Shown: positions 24,894-33,015 of the stretch, one piece after another | Layout of the letters: each line of letters opens with the position of its first letter | Position numbering within the stretch: position 1 is the stretch's first letter | Source: Pseudooceanicola sp050897975 | GTDB lineage: Bacteria > Pseudomonadota > Alphaproteobacteria > Rhodobacterales > Rhodobacteraceae | Length of the DNA stretch: 64,000 bases | Reading direction: 5' to 3' | Assembly: GCF_050897975.1 (NCBI RefSeq) | Contig: NZ_JBPAXY010000007.1 | Span: 62,001-126,000 of the forward strand | Notes under the pieces: generated by a model | What the model was told of the DNA's origin: nothing | Database searches by the model: none | What the model saw: the letters and a program-made list of their open reading frames with translations, nothing else | Translations under genes and position numbers: made by a program

Positions 24894-26129
24894 TCAGGCG
24901 GCGAAGATCTCGGCGTCCGAGCGGGGCAGCAGGGCGATACTGTCGAGGCTGATCGCCTCGGCTCCGGCGAAGGTGGCGATGCAATCGCCATCGGCCAAGA
25001 CGCGGGTCACGTCGCCCTCGCTGGTGATGCGGATCTCGGGGGGCGGGGCGCCGTCGGGATAGGTGATCATCAGCACGTCATCGGCGGGGGTGAAATCGAC
25101 GATGGCGGCGGCATCGTCCCCGCCCTCGATCCAGTCGCCCAGGAGGAAGGTATCGGCCCCCGCCCCGCCGGTCAGCGTGTCGCCCGCCCCACCGATCAAC
25201 GTATCGTCGCCCGAGCCGCCGTTCAGGTAGTCGCCCGAGTCGCTGTCGGCGTCCTCCAGGCTGTCGACCAGCCCCGAGATCCAGTCGTCGCCCGAGGCGC
25301 CAAAGAGCGTATCGGCCCCCGGCCCGCCATAGAGAAGGTCGCCGCCGATACCGCCCGACAGCGCATCGTCGCCCGTGCCTCCCGCCAGCAGGTCGTCGCC
25401 GCCGCCGCCCGCCAGCGTGTCGGCGCCTGCACCGCCCGCCAGGCTGTCGTGGCCCATGCCGCCCGCCAGGCTGTCGTCGCCGCTGCCCCCCGCCAGCAGA
25501 TCCTCGCCCGAGCCGCCCACCAGGGTGTCGTCACCTGCGCCGCCCATCAGGGCATCATCGCCGCGCATCCCGTGCAGGGCATCGTCGCCCGCGCCGCCTG
25601 CCAGGCTGTCGGCGCCGCCATAGCCGCCCAGCTGGTCCGCCCCGTCGCCGCCCAGTATCAGGTCGTCGCCGGATCCGCCCACGCCGATGCTGGGCTGGGC
25701 GGCGCCGAACTCTTCGGCCAGCCGCTCCAGCCGGGCGCGCAGGGCGATCATCTCGTCACTGGTCAGGGGGGTGTCCTCGTCCCCGGTCGCCGCGTCACCA
25801 TCCCCGGTGGCGCTGTCATCGGTGGCGCCGTCGTCGCTGTCGGGGTCAAGCGTGTCGTCGCCGCTCTCTGCGGCCCCCTCGTTCCCCGTTTCCTCGGACA
25901 GGCTGTCCTCGGTGCCGCCGTCCTCCTCGGCTGCGTCGTCGCTGTCGTCCTCCCCCGATCCGCCGCCAAAGATCCGGTCGAGCAAGCCGCCGCTGCCGCC
26001 GTGGTCGACCGCGCTGTTCTCGTCGTCCTCGCCCTCGGTGTCGTCGTCCAACGCGACAGGTTCATCCAGCGCCAGAACGGCGGTGGCGCCGATCATCAGC
26101 AATCCCATCAACGAGGCCAGAAGATACAT
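24894..26129 (-). CDS. membrane-anchored calcium-binding RTX-type protein
   Basis: A 411-residue protein. An N-terminal hydrophobic segment (1-21) is followed by a strongly acidic Asp/Glu/Gly-rich stretch (28-122), a short helix (124-142) and a block of glycine-rich nonapeptide repeats of the GGxGDDxLx type (about 151-345). The C-terminal cap (346-411) has ADDVLMITYP and a final FAA. RTX repeats bind calcium in a parallel beta-roll. No T1SS genes are near, and the N-terminal helix suggests a membrane-tethered rather than a secreted protein. It sits between rpsO and the truB/DUF1643 pair. Confidence 0.82.
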   Translation of the reverse strand: MYLLASLMGLLMIGATAVLALDEPVALDDDTEGEDDENSAVDHGGSGGLLDRIFGGGSGEDDSDDAAEEDGGTEDSLSEETGNEGAAESGDDTLDPDSDDGATDDSATGDGDAATGDEDTPLTSDEMIALRARLERLAEEFGAAQPSIGVGGSGDDLILGGDGADQLGGYGGADSLAGGAGDDALHGMRGDDALMGGAGDDTLVGGSGEDLLAGGSGDDSLAGGMGHDSLAGGAGADTLAGGGGDDLLAGGTGDDALSGGIGGDLLYGGPGADTLFGASGDDWISGLVDSLEDADSDSGDYLNGGSGDDTLIGGAGDTLTGGAGADTFLLGDWIEGGDDAAAIVDFTPADDVLMITYPDGAPPPEIRITSEGDVTRVLADGDCIATFAGAEAISLDSIALLPRSDAEIFAA

Positions 26130-26234
26130 GTCACCCTACCCGCCCCGCCGCCCGAAGGCGGCGTGGCCTACTCACACCCGGGGCGAAGTAGGCCATGCGG
26201 CGGCGCAGGGGTCAAAGAAAACCCCAGCGGGTGG

Positions 26235-26771
26235 TTAACCGACGGATACCGCCCAGGGTTGTGGCTGAGTGGCATAGGCGATGTACAAGGGATGGCGCGG
26301 TTCGCCCGCCTTGGTCAGACCCAGATGGGCCAGCGGGCGGCCCGTGGCGCGCAGCAGCGCGGCCACCTGGGCGCCGCGCCCCAGATGGTCGGCATGGGCG
26401 CCCCAGCCACAGAGGACCAGCCCGGTCTCGCCGACCCAGCGGGCGCCCTCGGCCAGCTGGGCGTCATTGGCGGGCCCGACCGGATCGGCGGCCTTCTTCA
26501 GCAGGGCGGGCGAGGTCTCGCGCCAGGCGAAGATATTGCAGGCGCGAAAGCCGCCATAGCCCAGGGCCCGGGCGCGGCGTTCGCACCGCTCGATGGTGGG
26601 ATCGTTCTGCGCCTCGGTGGCGGTCGAGGGGTTCAGCATGACGTAGAGAAGGCGTGGGGCGGTCGCGTCCCAGACCCGGGTCAGGGCATAGCGGTAGTGG
26701 CCGCAGGGGGAATAGAGGGCGGCGCTGGTGGCGTCGCCCTTCTGAAAGCGCTTCTCGACCAGATCCGCCAT
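26235..26771 (-). CDS. DUF1643 domain-containing protein
   Basis: A 178-residue protein of the DUF1643 family. Typical segments are YRYALTRVWD near 27-36, RLLYVMLNPSTATEAQNDPTIERC-like near 40-63, YGGFRACNIFAWRETSP near 75-91, and a C-terminal HLGLTKAGEPRHPLYI. Function unknown; the fold has been related to uracil-DNA-glycosylase-like proteins, which I cannot verify here. Its start overlaps the truB stop by one base (TGATG), so it is translationally coupled to truB. Confidence 0.85.
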   Translation of the reverse strand: MADLVEKRFQKGDATSAALYSPCGHYRYALTRVWDATAPRLLYVMLNPSTATEAQNDPTIERCERRARALGYGGFRACNIFAWRETSPALLKKAADPVGPANDAQLAEGARWVGETGLVLCGWGAHADHLGRGAQVAALLRATGRPLAHLGLTKAGEPRHPLYIAYATQPQPWAVSVG

Positions 26772-27706
26772 CAGTCCTGGGCGTCAGAGGCGGGGTCGGT
26801 GGCCAGGTTGAAGACCCGGCTGGGGTGCAACATGCCGGCCTTGAAGGTGCCCACGGCCACCGGCACGCCCTGGTGCACGGCCCAGCACTCTTCGCCATAG
26901 TCGAGGCCATCGGCGATCACCATCCCGGGGTTGCCATGGCGCAGCCGCGCCGCGCCCTCGGCGGTGGCGGTGACCCGGGGCAGATCCGTCAGGCCGGTTT
27001 CCAGCGGCAGCAGGTACTGATCCAGCTCGGGGGTGCGGGCCAGCTCTTCGACGGTGGCAAAGGAAATGCCATTGGCCGCCTCGAAGGGGCCGGACCAGAG
27101 CCGGCGCAGGTGGTCCACATGGCCGAGACAGCCCAGGGCGGCGCCCAGATCACGCGCGATGGACCGGACATAGCCGCCCTTGCCGCAGACCATCTCCAGC
27201 CGTGCGTGATCGGCATCGGGGCGGTCCAGCAGGATCAGGCTTTCGACCCAGAGGGGGCGGGCTGCCAGATCCATCTCCTCGCCGTCACGGGCCCGCTTGT
27301 AGGCGCGTTCACCGTCGATCTTCACCGCCGAGAATTGCGGCGGCACCTGCTGGATGTCGCCGACGAAGGCGTTCAGCGCCTCCTTGATCTCGGCATCGCT
27401 GGGGCGGCTGTCGGAGGTGGCGATGACCTCGCCCTCGGCATCGTCGGTATTGGTGGCGGCGCCGAAGGTGACGGTAAAGTCATAGGCCTTCAGCGCATCG
27501 GTGACGAAGGGCACGGTCTTGGTGGCCTCGCCCAGGGCCACGGCCAGGGTGCCGGTCGCCTCGGGGTCCAGCGTGCCCGCATGGCCCGCCTTCTTGGCGT
27601 CGAAGGCCCAGCGGACCTTGTTCACCACCGCGTTGGAGGTCAGCCCCGCGGGCTTGTCCACCACCAGCCAGCCGGAAATGTCGCGCCCCTTGCGTTTGCG
27701 TGCCAT
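26771..27706 (-). CDS. truB: tRNA pseudouridine(55) synthase TruB
   Basis: Makes pseudouridine 55 in the T-loop of tRNAs. 311 residues; the catalytic Asp is D47 in KAGHAGTLDPEATG. DISGWLVVDKPAGLTSN at the N-terminus and GGYVRSIARDLGAALG near 170-185 are diagnostic. I start at MARKRKG (27706), preceded by CCGAGAGG. It is coupled to DUF1643 downstream. rbfA, often adjacent in other bacteria, is about 3.7 kb away here on the other strand. Confidence 0.95.
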   Translation of the reverse strand: MARKRKGRDISGWLVVDKPAGLTSNAVVNKVRWAFDAKKAGHAGTLDPEATGTLAVALGEATKTVPFVTDALKAYDFTVTFGAATNTDDAEGEVIATSDSRPSDAEIKEALNAFVGDIQQVPPQFSAVKIDGERAYKRARDGEEMDLAARPLWVESLILLDRPDADHARLEMVCGKGGYVRSIARDLGAALGCLGHVDHLRRLWSGPFEAANGISFATVEELARTPELDQYLLPLETGLTDLPRVTATAEGAARLRHGNPGMVIADGLDYGEECWAVHQGVPVAVGTFKAGMLHPSRVFNLATDPASDAQD

Positions 27707-27825
27707 GTCGCCTCTCGGATTGCCTGATTTCAAAGGCCGGTGAGCTAGCCGAGCCGCGCGCCTGCGTCAAGCGCCCAGGGGCGGGGGCTCTGCCCCCCCT
27801 TGAGCCTGCGGCTCAATTCCCCCCG

Positions 27826-27967
27826 GAGTATTTCTGGCCCAGTGAAAGAGCGGGACGGGGCCTGGAAAGGCGACGGACTTTGGCAATTGAGCGGTTGGAA
27901 CCGCAGAAAGGCAAACCGCGGGCGCCTTGCTGGCACAGCCTGCTCTTTCACTGGGCCAAAAATACTC
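27826..27967 (+). repeat. 142-bp inverted-repeat element, copy B
   Basis: 26-bp arms at 27826-27851 and 27942-27967 are inverted repeats with 25 of 26 matches. The 90-bp interior aligns without gaps to the reverse complement of copy C (32685-32774), with about 77 of 90 identical by hand count. On its left a GGGGGCTCTGCCCCCC hairpin and a TTGAGCCTGCGGCTCAA stem (about 27783-27816) form the standard repeat unit. This element fills most of the truB-rsmB gap. Confidence 0.85.
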
Positions 27968-27988
27968 TCGCCGAAGGCGGCCCTGGGC

Positions 27989-29398
27989 TCAGGCGGGCTT
28001 GCGCAGCAGGGCCATGTAGAACCCGTCCATCCCGCCCAGGTCGGGCCAGAGGTCGGGGGTGGTGCGGACGCCGCCCTCTTCGGTGATCCAGGCGGGGTCG
28101 AGGCCGGGGGCATCGGGGGGGATCACCGAGAGGCCGGGGTGGCGCTCCAGCGCCTCTTCGATCTGGCATTCGCCTTCGTCAGGGATCAGCGAGCAGGTGC
28201 AGAAAACCAGGGTGCCGCCCGGGGCCAGCAGGGTCAGCGCGTGGTCGAGCACGGCCGATTGCAGCTCGATCAGCTCGCCGATCTCGTCGCCCTGGCGGGC
28301 CTGGGGCAGGTCGGGGTGGCGGCGGATCGTGCCGGTGGCGGAACAGGGGGCGTCGAGCAGGATCACGTCATATTGGCCGGTCTGCGCCAGCGCGTCTCCG
28401 GCGCGGATCCCGGCCGAGAGGCCGGTGCGCGCCAGGTTCTCTTTCACCCGCACCAGCCGGGTTTCGCTGAGGTCCAGCGCGGTAACCCGGGCGCCCGCGG
28501 CGGCCAGCTGCATCGTCTTGCCGCCCGGGGCGGCGCAGAGATCCAGCGCGGTCTTGCCGGTCAGATCGCCCAGCAGGCGGGCGGGCAGGGCGGCGGCGGC
28601 ATCCTGTACCCACCAGGCGCCCTCGGCGTATCCCGGCAGGGCCGAGACCTGGCCCGGCTCGGTCAGCCGCAGCGAGCCGGTGGGCAGCAGCGTCGCGCCA
28701 AGTTCCTTGGCCCAGTGGTCCGCCGTGGCGGGGTCCTTCAGGGTCAGATCCAGCGGTGCGCCCGCCGCATGGGCGGTCTCGAAGGCGCGGACCTTCTCGG
28801 GGCCATAGGCCAGGGCCAGGGGCTCGCGCAGCCAGTCGGGCAGGCGCGGCGCGCGCAGCTTGGGCCATTCCTCGCCCGCCTCTGCGGCGACCTTGCGTAG
28901 CACGGCGTTCACCAGTCCCTTCATGTTGGCGCGCCCTGCGGCACGGGCGGCCTCGGTCACCCAGTCGTTGACCACCCCATGGGCCGCTTCCCCGGCGGCC
29001 AGCTCGCAGGTGCCCAGGCGCAGGATGTTCAGGATCGGCAGCGGCGGCGCCTTCTTCAGGTGTTTTTCCAGCAGCCGGTCACAGCGTTCCAGCTGGCGCA
29101 GGGTCTCGGTCGCCAGACGCTGGGCGCGGGCACGGTCGGGGGGCGAGAGCCGCCCCAGCCAGGGGGCGTCGCGCAGTTCCGACAGCAGGCGGGGATCTTC
29201 GCCCAGCACCCCGTTCAGCAGGCGCAGCGCGCCTGCGCGGGCCGACAGCGGCGCGGGCGGTTTGCGATCCGTCCCGCCGTCGCGGCCCCTGGGCGCGCCG
29301 CCGGATTTGCCCGCGCGCGGGCCCTTCGGCCCTCCCTTGCGATCGGGGCGGCCCGGGCCGTTGGTGCGGGGCGGGCGGGGCGTCGTGGGCTTGGGCAT
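27989..29398 (-). CDS. rsmB: 16S rRNA (cytosine(967)-C(5))-methyltransferase RsmB family
   Basis: A 469-residue Nop2/Sun-type enzyme. The first 55 residues are Gly/Pro/Arg/Lys-rich. A NusB-like domain follows (about 55-190), then the SAM domain: LCAAPGGKTMQLAAAGA, DAPCSATGTIRRHPD with one catalytic Cys and VFCTCSLIPDEGE with the second. It methylates a cytosine in 16S rRNA; the 967 position is inferred from domain layout. I start at MPKPTTP (29398), preceded by AGAGGTG. The basic N-terminal extension is longer than in E. coli. Confidence 0.88.
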   Translation of the reverse strand: MPKPTTPRPPRTNGPGRPDRKGGPKGPRAGKSGGAPRGRDGGTDRKPPAPLSARAGALRLLNGVLGEDPRLLSELRDAPWLGRLSPPDRARAQRLATETLRQLERCDRLLEKHLKKAPPLPILNILRLGTCELAAGEAAHGVVNDWVTEAARAAGRANMKGLVNAVLRKVAAEAGEEWPKLRAPRLPDWLREPLALAYGPEKVRAFETAHAAGAPLDLTLKDPATADHWAKELGATLLPTGSLRLTEPGQVSALPGYAEGAWWVQDAAAALPARLLGDLTGKTALDLCAAPGGKTMQLAAAGARVTALDLSETRLVRVKENLARTGLSAGIRAGDALAQTGQYDVILLDAPCSATGTIRRHPDLPQARQGDEIGELIELQSAVLDHALTLLAPGGTLVFCTCSLIPDEGECQIEEALERHPGLSVIPPDAPGLDPAWITEEGGVRTTPDLWPDLGGMDGFYMALLRKPA

Positions 29399-29513
29399 CG
29401 GGGCACCTCTGGTGGCGGCGGATCGGAGCGTGGCGCCGGATCGTGACCGGCGGTCGTCTTGCGGCTGGATGAGGGCGGCGTATATCATGGGCAGAGCCGA
29501 AAGGAAGCGTGCC

Positions 29514-29810
29514 ATGAGCCAAGACCCCTCCGACCGGATGCCGCAGCCGGTGCCCGACCTCAGCGGCGGTGCCTCTGACGCGGCCTCTGCCGCCCAGCCC
29601 GAGATCCCCCGCCTGACCCCCGAGGAAGAGGCCGCGCGCCGCGCCGCCCTGCCCGAGGTCGCCCGCCGCGCCCTGGAAGAGGCGGACGCCCGCCGCGCCG
29701 CCGCCGAGGCCGCCCAGGCGGCGCGTCCGAAGGAATACGGTGGCCGCGATGGCCCCGATCCGGCGCGTTATGGCGATTGGGAGAAGAAGGGGCTGGCGAT
29801 CGACTTTTGA
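29514..29810 (+). CDS. DUF1674 protein, probable succinate dehydrogenase assembly factor 4
   Basis: A 98-residue protein with the conserved DUF1674 C-terminus GGRDGPDPARYGDWEKKG. The N-terminal two thirds are Ala/Glu/Arg-rich and probably disordered or helical. In mitochondria this family (Sdh8/SDHAF4) protects flavinated SdhA before complex II assembly; a bacterial role is inferred. GAAAGGAAG lies before the ATG. It is divergent from rsmB. Confidence 0.85.
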   Translation: MSQDPSDRMPQPVPDLSGGASDAASAAQPEIPRLTPEEEAARRAALPEVARRALEEADARRAAAEAAQAARPKEYGGRDGPDPARYGDWEKKGLAIDF

Positions 29811-29882
29811 TCTGCCGGCCATGTGAGGGGACTGTTTTCTGAAGGGCCCTCTCGGCCCGGCGGCGCGCCGGGTCGTCGCCGC

Positions 29883-30269
29883 CTAGCGGCGCAGCCAGAA
29901 ATCGCGGATCTCGCCCTCGGGCCCGGTGAAACGCAGGATGCGCGAGATCAGCGTCACGCTTTGGCAGCTTTCGGTCTTGCCGCGATCGCCCCAGCCCAGA
30001 CGATGGCAAAACATGCTGTCGCGCCAGTGCCAGCGCCCGCTGACATCCGTGCCCAGCATTTCGCCCCGGATGCGTCCGTCGCTGCGAATGCGCAGGGTCA
30101 CGCCAAGGGCGGTCAGGCGGGCGCCGTCGACCAGGGCGGTGAAGTCGTGACGGGTGGTGATTTCCTGCGGCTCTTGCGCCGCCGCGGGGGGCGCGAGCAA
30201 GGCCAGGCAGGCCAGGGCGCAAAGGCCGTTGGACAGGGCTTGTGGGACCGGGGGGTGCGACAGGCTCAT
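29883..30269 (-). CDS. secreted hypothetical protein
   Basis: A 128-residue protein with a Sec signal peptide (hydrophobic about 14-30, cleavage probably after PAAAQ or AAA). The mature part has two Cys (MFCHRLGWGD and ESCQSVTL) that could form a disulfide, and a strand-rich pattern with WHWRDSMFC. I do not recognise the family with confidence. It stands alone between the DUF1674 gene and dapB. Confidence 0.65.
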   Translation of the reverse strand: MSLSHPPVPQALSNGLCALACLALLAPPAAAQEPQEITTRHDFTALVDGARLTALGVTLRIRSDGRIRGEMLGTDVSGRWHWRDSMFCHRLGWGDRGKTESCQSVTLISRILRFTGPEGEIRDFWLRR

Positions 30270-30378
30270 GCGGATGACATAAAGTCCCTGTCTGGCCGTT
30301 TCAACACCCCCTGAAGAGGTTTCCCCCCCGCGCGCCGCGCCCGCCGCAGGCCCCGCGCCCGAAGGCGCAGGCGGGGGC

Positions 30379-31194
30379 TCAGCCCTTCAGGCCCAGCACA
30401 TCCAGCATGTCGTATTCGCCCGGGCCCTTGTCCTGGCCCCACAGGGCGGCCTTCAGGGCGCCACGGGCAAAGACGGACCGGTCCTCGGCCACGTGGCGCA
30501 GCACGATGCGTTCGGACTGCGAGGCGAACATCACGTCGTGTTCGCCGATGATGGCCCCGGCGCGGATGGCCGAGAAGCCGATGTCGCCGCGCTTGCGGGC
30601 GCCGGTGATGCCGTCGCGGCCACTGTCGGTGACCTCCTTCAGGTCGACACCGCGCCCTTCGGCGGCGGCCTCGCCCAGCATCAGCGCGGTGCCCGAGGGG
30701 GCGTCGACCTTGCGGTTGTGGTGATATTCGATCACCTCGATGTCGAAATCCTCGTCCAGGGCGGCGGCGACCTGTTTGGTCAGCTGCACCAGCAGGTTGA
30801 CGCCCAGGGACATATTGCCGGCACGAACCACGGTGGCATGGCGGGCGGCGGCGGCGATCTTGGCCAGGTCGTCCTCGGACAGGCCGGTGGTGCCGATCAC
30901 ATGAGTTGCACGGGCCTGGGCGGCCAGGGCGGCAAACTCCACAGTGGCAGCGGGGGCGGTGAAGTCGATCACGGCCTGCGCCTTGGCGAAGGCCTCCAGC
31001 GGGTCATCGGTGACCAGAACGCCCAGGGACGCGCCGCCCATGCACTCGCCCACGTCGCGACCGATCCAGTCGTGGCCCGCGCGTTCCACCACGCCCACCA
31101 GGCGGGCGGCGTCGCTTTCGGCCACGGTGCGGATCAGCATTTGGCCCATGCGCCCCGAGGCGCCGGTGATCACGATACCCGGGAGGTCGGTCAT
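30379..31194 (-). CDS. dapB: 4-hydroxy-tetrahydrodipicolinate reductase
   Basis: NAD(P)H-dependent reductase of the lysine/diaminopimelate pathway, 271 residues. The nucleotide site is IVITGASGRMGQML near 6-19 and the catalytic region EYHHNRKVDAPSGTAL near 156-171, with His-His and Lys. AAGGAG sits six bases before the ATG at 31194, overlapping a second upstream ATG at 31209 that is therefore less likely. It is divergent from rbfA. Confidence 0.96.
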   Translation of the reverse strand: MTDLPGIVITGASGRMGQMLIRTVAESDAARLVGVVERAGHDWIGRDVGECMGGASLGVLVTDDPLEAFAKAQAVIDFTAPAATVEFAALAAQARATHVIGTTGLSEDDLAKIAAAARHATVVRAGNMSLGVNLLVQLTKQVAAALDEDFDIEVIEYHHNRKVDAPSGTALMLGEAAAEGRGVDLKEVTDSGRDGITGARKRGDIGFSAIRAGAIIGEHDVMFASQSERIVLRHVAEDRSVFARGALKAALWGQDKGPGEYDMLDVLGLKG

Positions 31195-31414
31195 GGGGGT
31201 CTCCTTCATGGCCCTGCGTCTGTCGCGCCTTCCTTAGCCGCCCCGACCCTGCTTGGCAAAGGGTCAGGGGCGTGGCAGGCTCGGGCGCAGGCAGGCCCGG
31301 GCCTGCGGGGACGGGGCCTTGTTCCCGGCGCGCGAAGGGCCTAGATGCGGCGCGACACCCACAAGATGACATCAGGACGGGCCCGACCGGCGGGCCCCGC
31401 AAGAGGCGGCAGCA

Positions 31415-31852
31415 ATGAGCAAGAACAAGTTCCACGACGGTCCGGGGCCCTCGCAGCGGCAGTTGCGCGTGGGCGAGACGGTGCGCCGTGCCCTGTCCGA
31501 ACTGCTGGCCCGGGGCGATATCCATGACCCCGAGCTGAACCGGCTGTCCATCACCGTGGGCGAGGTGCGCTGTTCGCCCGACCTGAAGATCGCCACCGCC
31601 TATGTGATGCCCCTGGGCGGCGGCCATGTGGACGATGCCATCGCCTTTCTGGCCCGCAACCGGGGCGAGCTGCGCCGCCTGATCGGCAAGAAACTGAACC
31701 TGAAGTTCACGCCCGACCTGCGTTTCCGCCCCGATGAGACCTTCGACCGGCTGGACGAAACCCGCCGCCTTTTCGCCGATGAGACGGTGCGCCGCGACAC
31801 CGGCGCCGATGCGGCCGAGGGGGACGAGGAAGACGACAGGGACGAGGCCTGA
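31415..31852 (+). CDS. rbfA: 30S ribosome-binding factor RbfA
   Basis: A cold-shock-type 30S maturation factor of 145 residues with a KH-like fold. RQLRVGETVRRALSELLARG at the N-terminus, VRCSPDLKIATAYVMP in the middle and LKFTPDLRFRPDETFD near the end are diagnostic. The last 20 residues are acidic (EGDEEDDRDEA), a usual extension in this group. The stop is followed after four bases by the next ATG, so the glycosidase gene is probably cotranscribed. Confidence 0.95.
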   Translation: MSKNKFHDGPGPSQRQLRVGETVRRALSELLARGDIHDPELNRLSITVGEVRCSPDLKIATAYVMPLGGGHVDDAIAFLARNRGELRRLIGKKLNLKFTPDLRFRPDETFDRLDETRRLFADETVRRDTGADAAEGDEEDDRDEA

Positions 31853-31856
31853 GCCG

Positions 31857-32624
31857 ATGCCCGCCCGCCGCCTTAGGACCCCGCTGCTGCCCGCGCTCGC
31901 GGTGCTGTTGCTGGTGCTGCTGGCCTGGCCGCTGGCGGCCGGGGCGGTCAGCTGTCGCAACCAGGACTGGGGCGGCAACCGGTTCGCGGTCTGCGAGGTG
32001 GATCCGGCCACCGAGGCGCTGCGCCTTTTCCTCTACGATCCGGGCGGCGCGCCCTATGGCGATTTCACCACCCTGGAGGCGCGGCTGCAAAGCCGCGGCC
32101 AGCGCCTGGCCTTCGCGATGAACGCGGGCATGTATCACGAGGACCGCGCCCCGGTGGGGCATTACGTCGAGGACGGGCAAGAGGCGATGCGCGTCATCCC
32201 CAATGCCGGGCCGGGCAACTTCGGCCTGCTGCCCAACGGGGTCTTCTGCATCGCCTCGGACCGCGCCCTGGTGGTGGAAACCCTCGATTACCAGCGCCGC
32301 CGCGACCGGCTGGGCTGTCGCGACGTGACCCAGTCGGGGCCGATGCTGGTGATCGACGGAGAGCTGCACCCGCGCTTCCTGCCCGACAGCAGCTCGCGCT
32401 ATATCCGCAACGGGGTGGGCACCACGGCCTCGGGCGACCGCGCGGTCTTCGTCATCTCGCGCAACGCGGTCACCCTGCACGACTTCGCCAGCTTCTTCCG
32501 CGACGCGCTGGAGCTGCCCCAGGCGCTCTACCTCGACGGCAATGTCTCGCGCCTTTACGCGCCGGAACTGGGCCGGGCCGACTGGGGCCGCCCGATGGGC
32601 CCCATCGTGGCCGTGGTCGAGTAA
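31857..32624 (+). CDS. phosphodiester glycosidase family protein
   Basis: A 255-residue exported protein. There is a hydrophobic signal segment at about 10-30, then the NAGPA-like domain: LAFAMNAGMYHEDRAPVG near 83-100, FGLLPNGVFCI near 122-132, QSGPMLVIDGELHPRF near 160-175 and ALYLDGNVSRLY near 223-234 with conserved Asp and Asn. The family includes the uncovering enzyme that removes N-acetylglucosamine from phosphodiesters; the bacterial substrate is unknown, probably a cell-wall or surface glycan. Confidence 0.85.
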   Translation: MPARRLRTPLLPALAVLLLVLLAWPLAAGAVSCRNQDWGGNRFAVCEVDPATEALRLFLYDPGGAPYGDFTTLEARLQSRGQRLAFAMNAGMYHEDRAPVGHYVEDGQEAMRVIPNAGPGNFGLLPNGVFCIASDRALVVETLDYQRRRDRLGCRDVTQSGPMLVIDGELHPRFLPDSSSRYIRNGVGTTASGDRAVFVISRNAVTLHDFASFFRDALELPQALYLDGNVSRLYAPELGRADWGRPMGPIVAVVE

Positions 32625-32658
32625 GGGGGATCGGCCTGCGACCGATTGCCTTCGGCGA

Positions 32659-32800
32659 GAGTATTTTCGGCCCGGTGAAAGAGCAGGCTGTGCCAGCAAG
32701 GCGCCCGCCTTTCGCCTTCCTGCGGTTCCGACCTCTCGATTGCTAAAGTCCGCCGCCTCTCTGGGCCCCGTCTCGCTCTTTCACTGGGCCAAAAATACTC
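32659..32800 (-). repeat. 142-bp inverted-repeat element, copy C
   Basis: 26-bp arms at 32659-32684 and 32775-32800. The interior is about 86% identical to copy B when reverse-complemented, with no gaps. Homology extends outward on both sides: CTTCGGCGAG on the left matches the flank of copy B, and the right side runs into GGGGGAGGCCGCC and GGGGGCAGAGCCCCC. It fills most of the glycosidase-heparinase gap; the rest (about 32840-33015) shows only the upstream region of the next gene. Confidence 0.85.
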
Positions 32801-33015
32801 CGGGGGAGGCCGCCGCAGGCGGGCGGGGGCAGAGCCCCCTTCCCGTTGATCTGTCCCCCTCTGCCCGGACAGGGGGCGCCGGCGCTGGCGGATCGGGCAC
32901 AGCGCGGGGCTTATCCAGTTTCGCGCATGACAGGGCTTGCGGCGCGGGCTAGGATAAGGCCAAACGCCAGCAGAGCGTTTTGCAAGGCAAGCAGACGAGC
33001 GACAGAGGCAGGCAG

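Noticed and set aside
25020..25700. Periodic short repeats that could look like a CRISPR array
   Set aside because: They are the codons of the RTX nonapeptides on the minus strand, without spacers.
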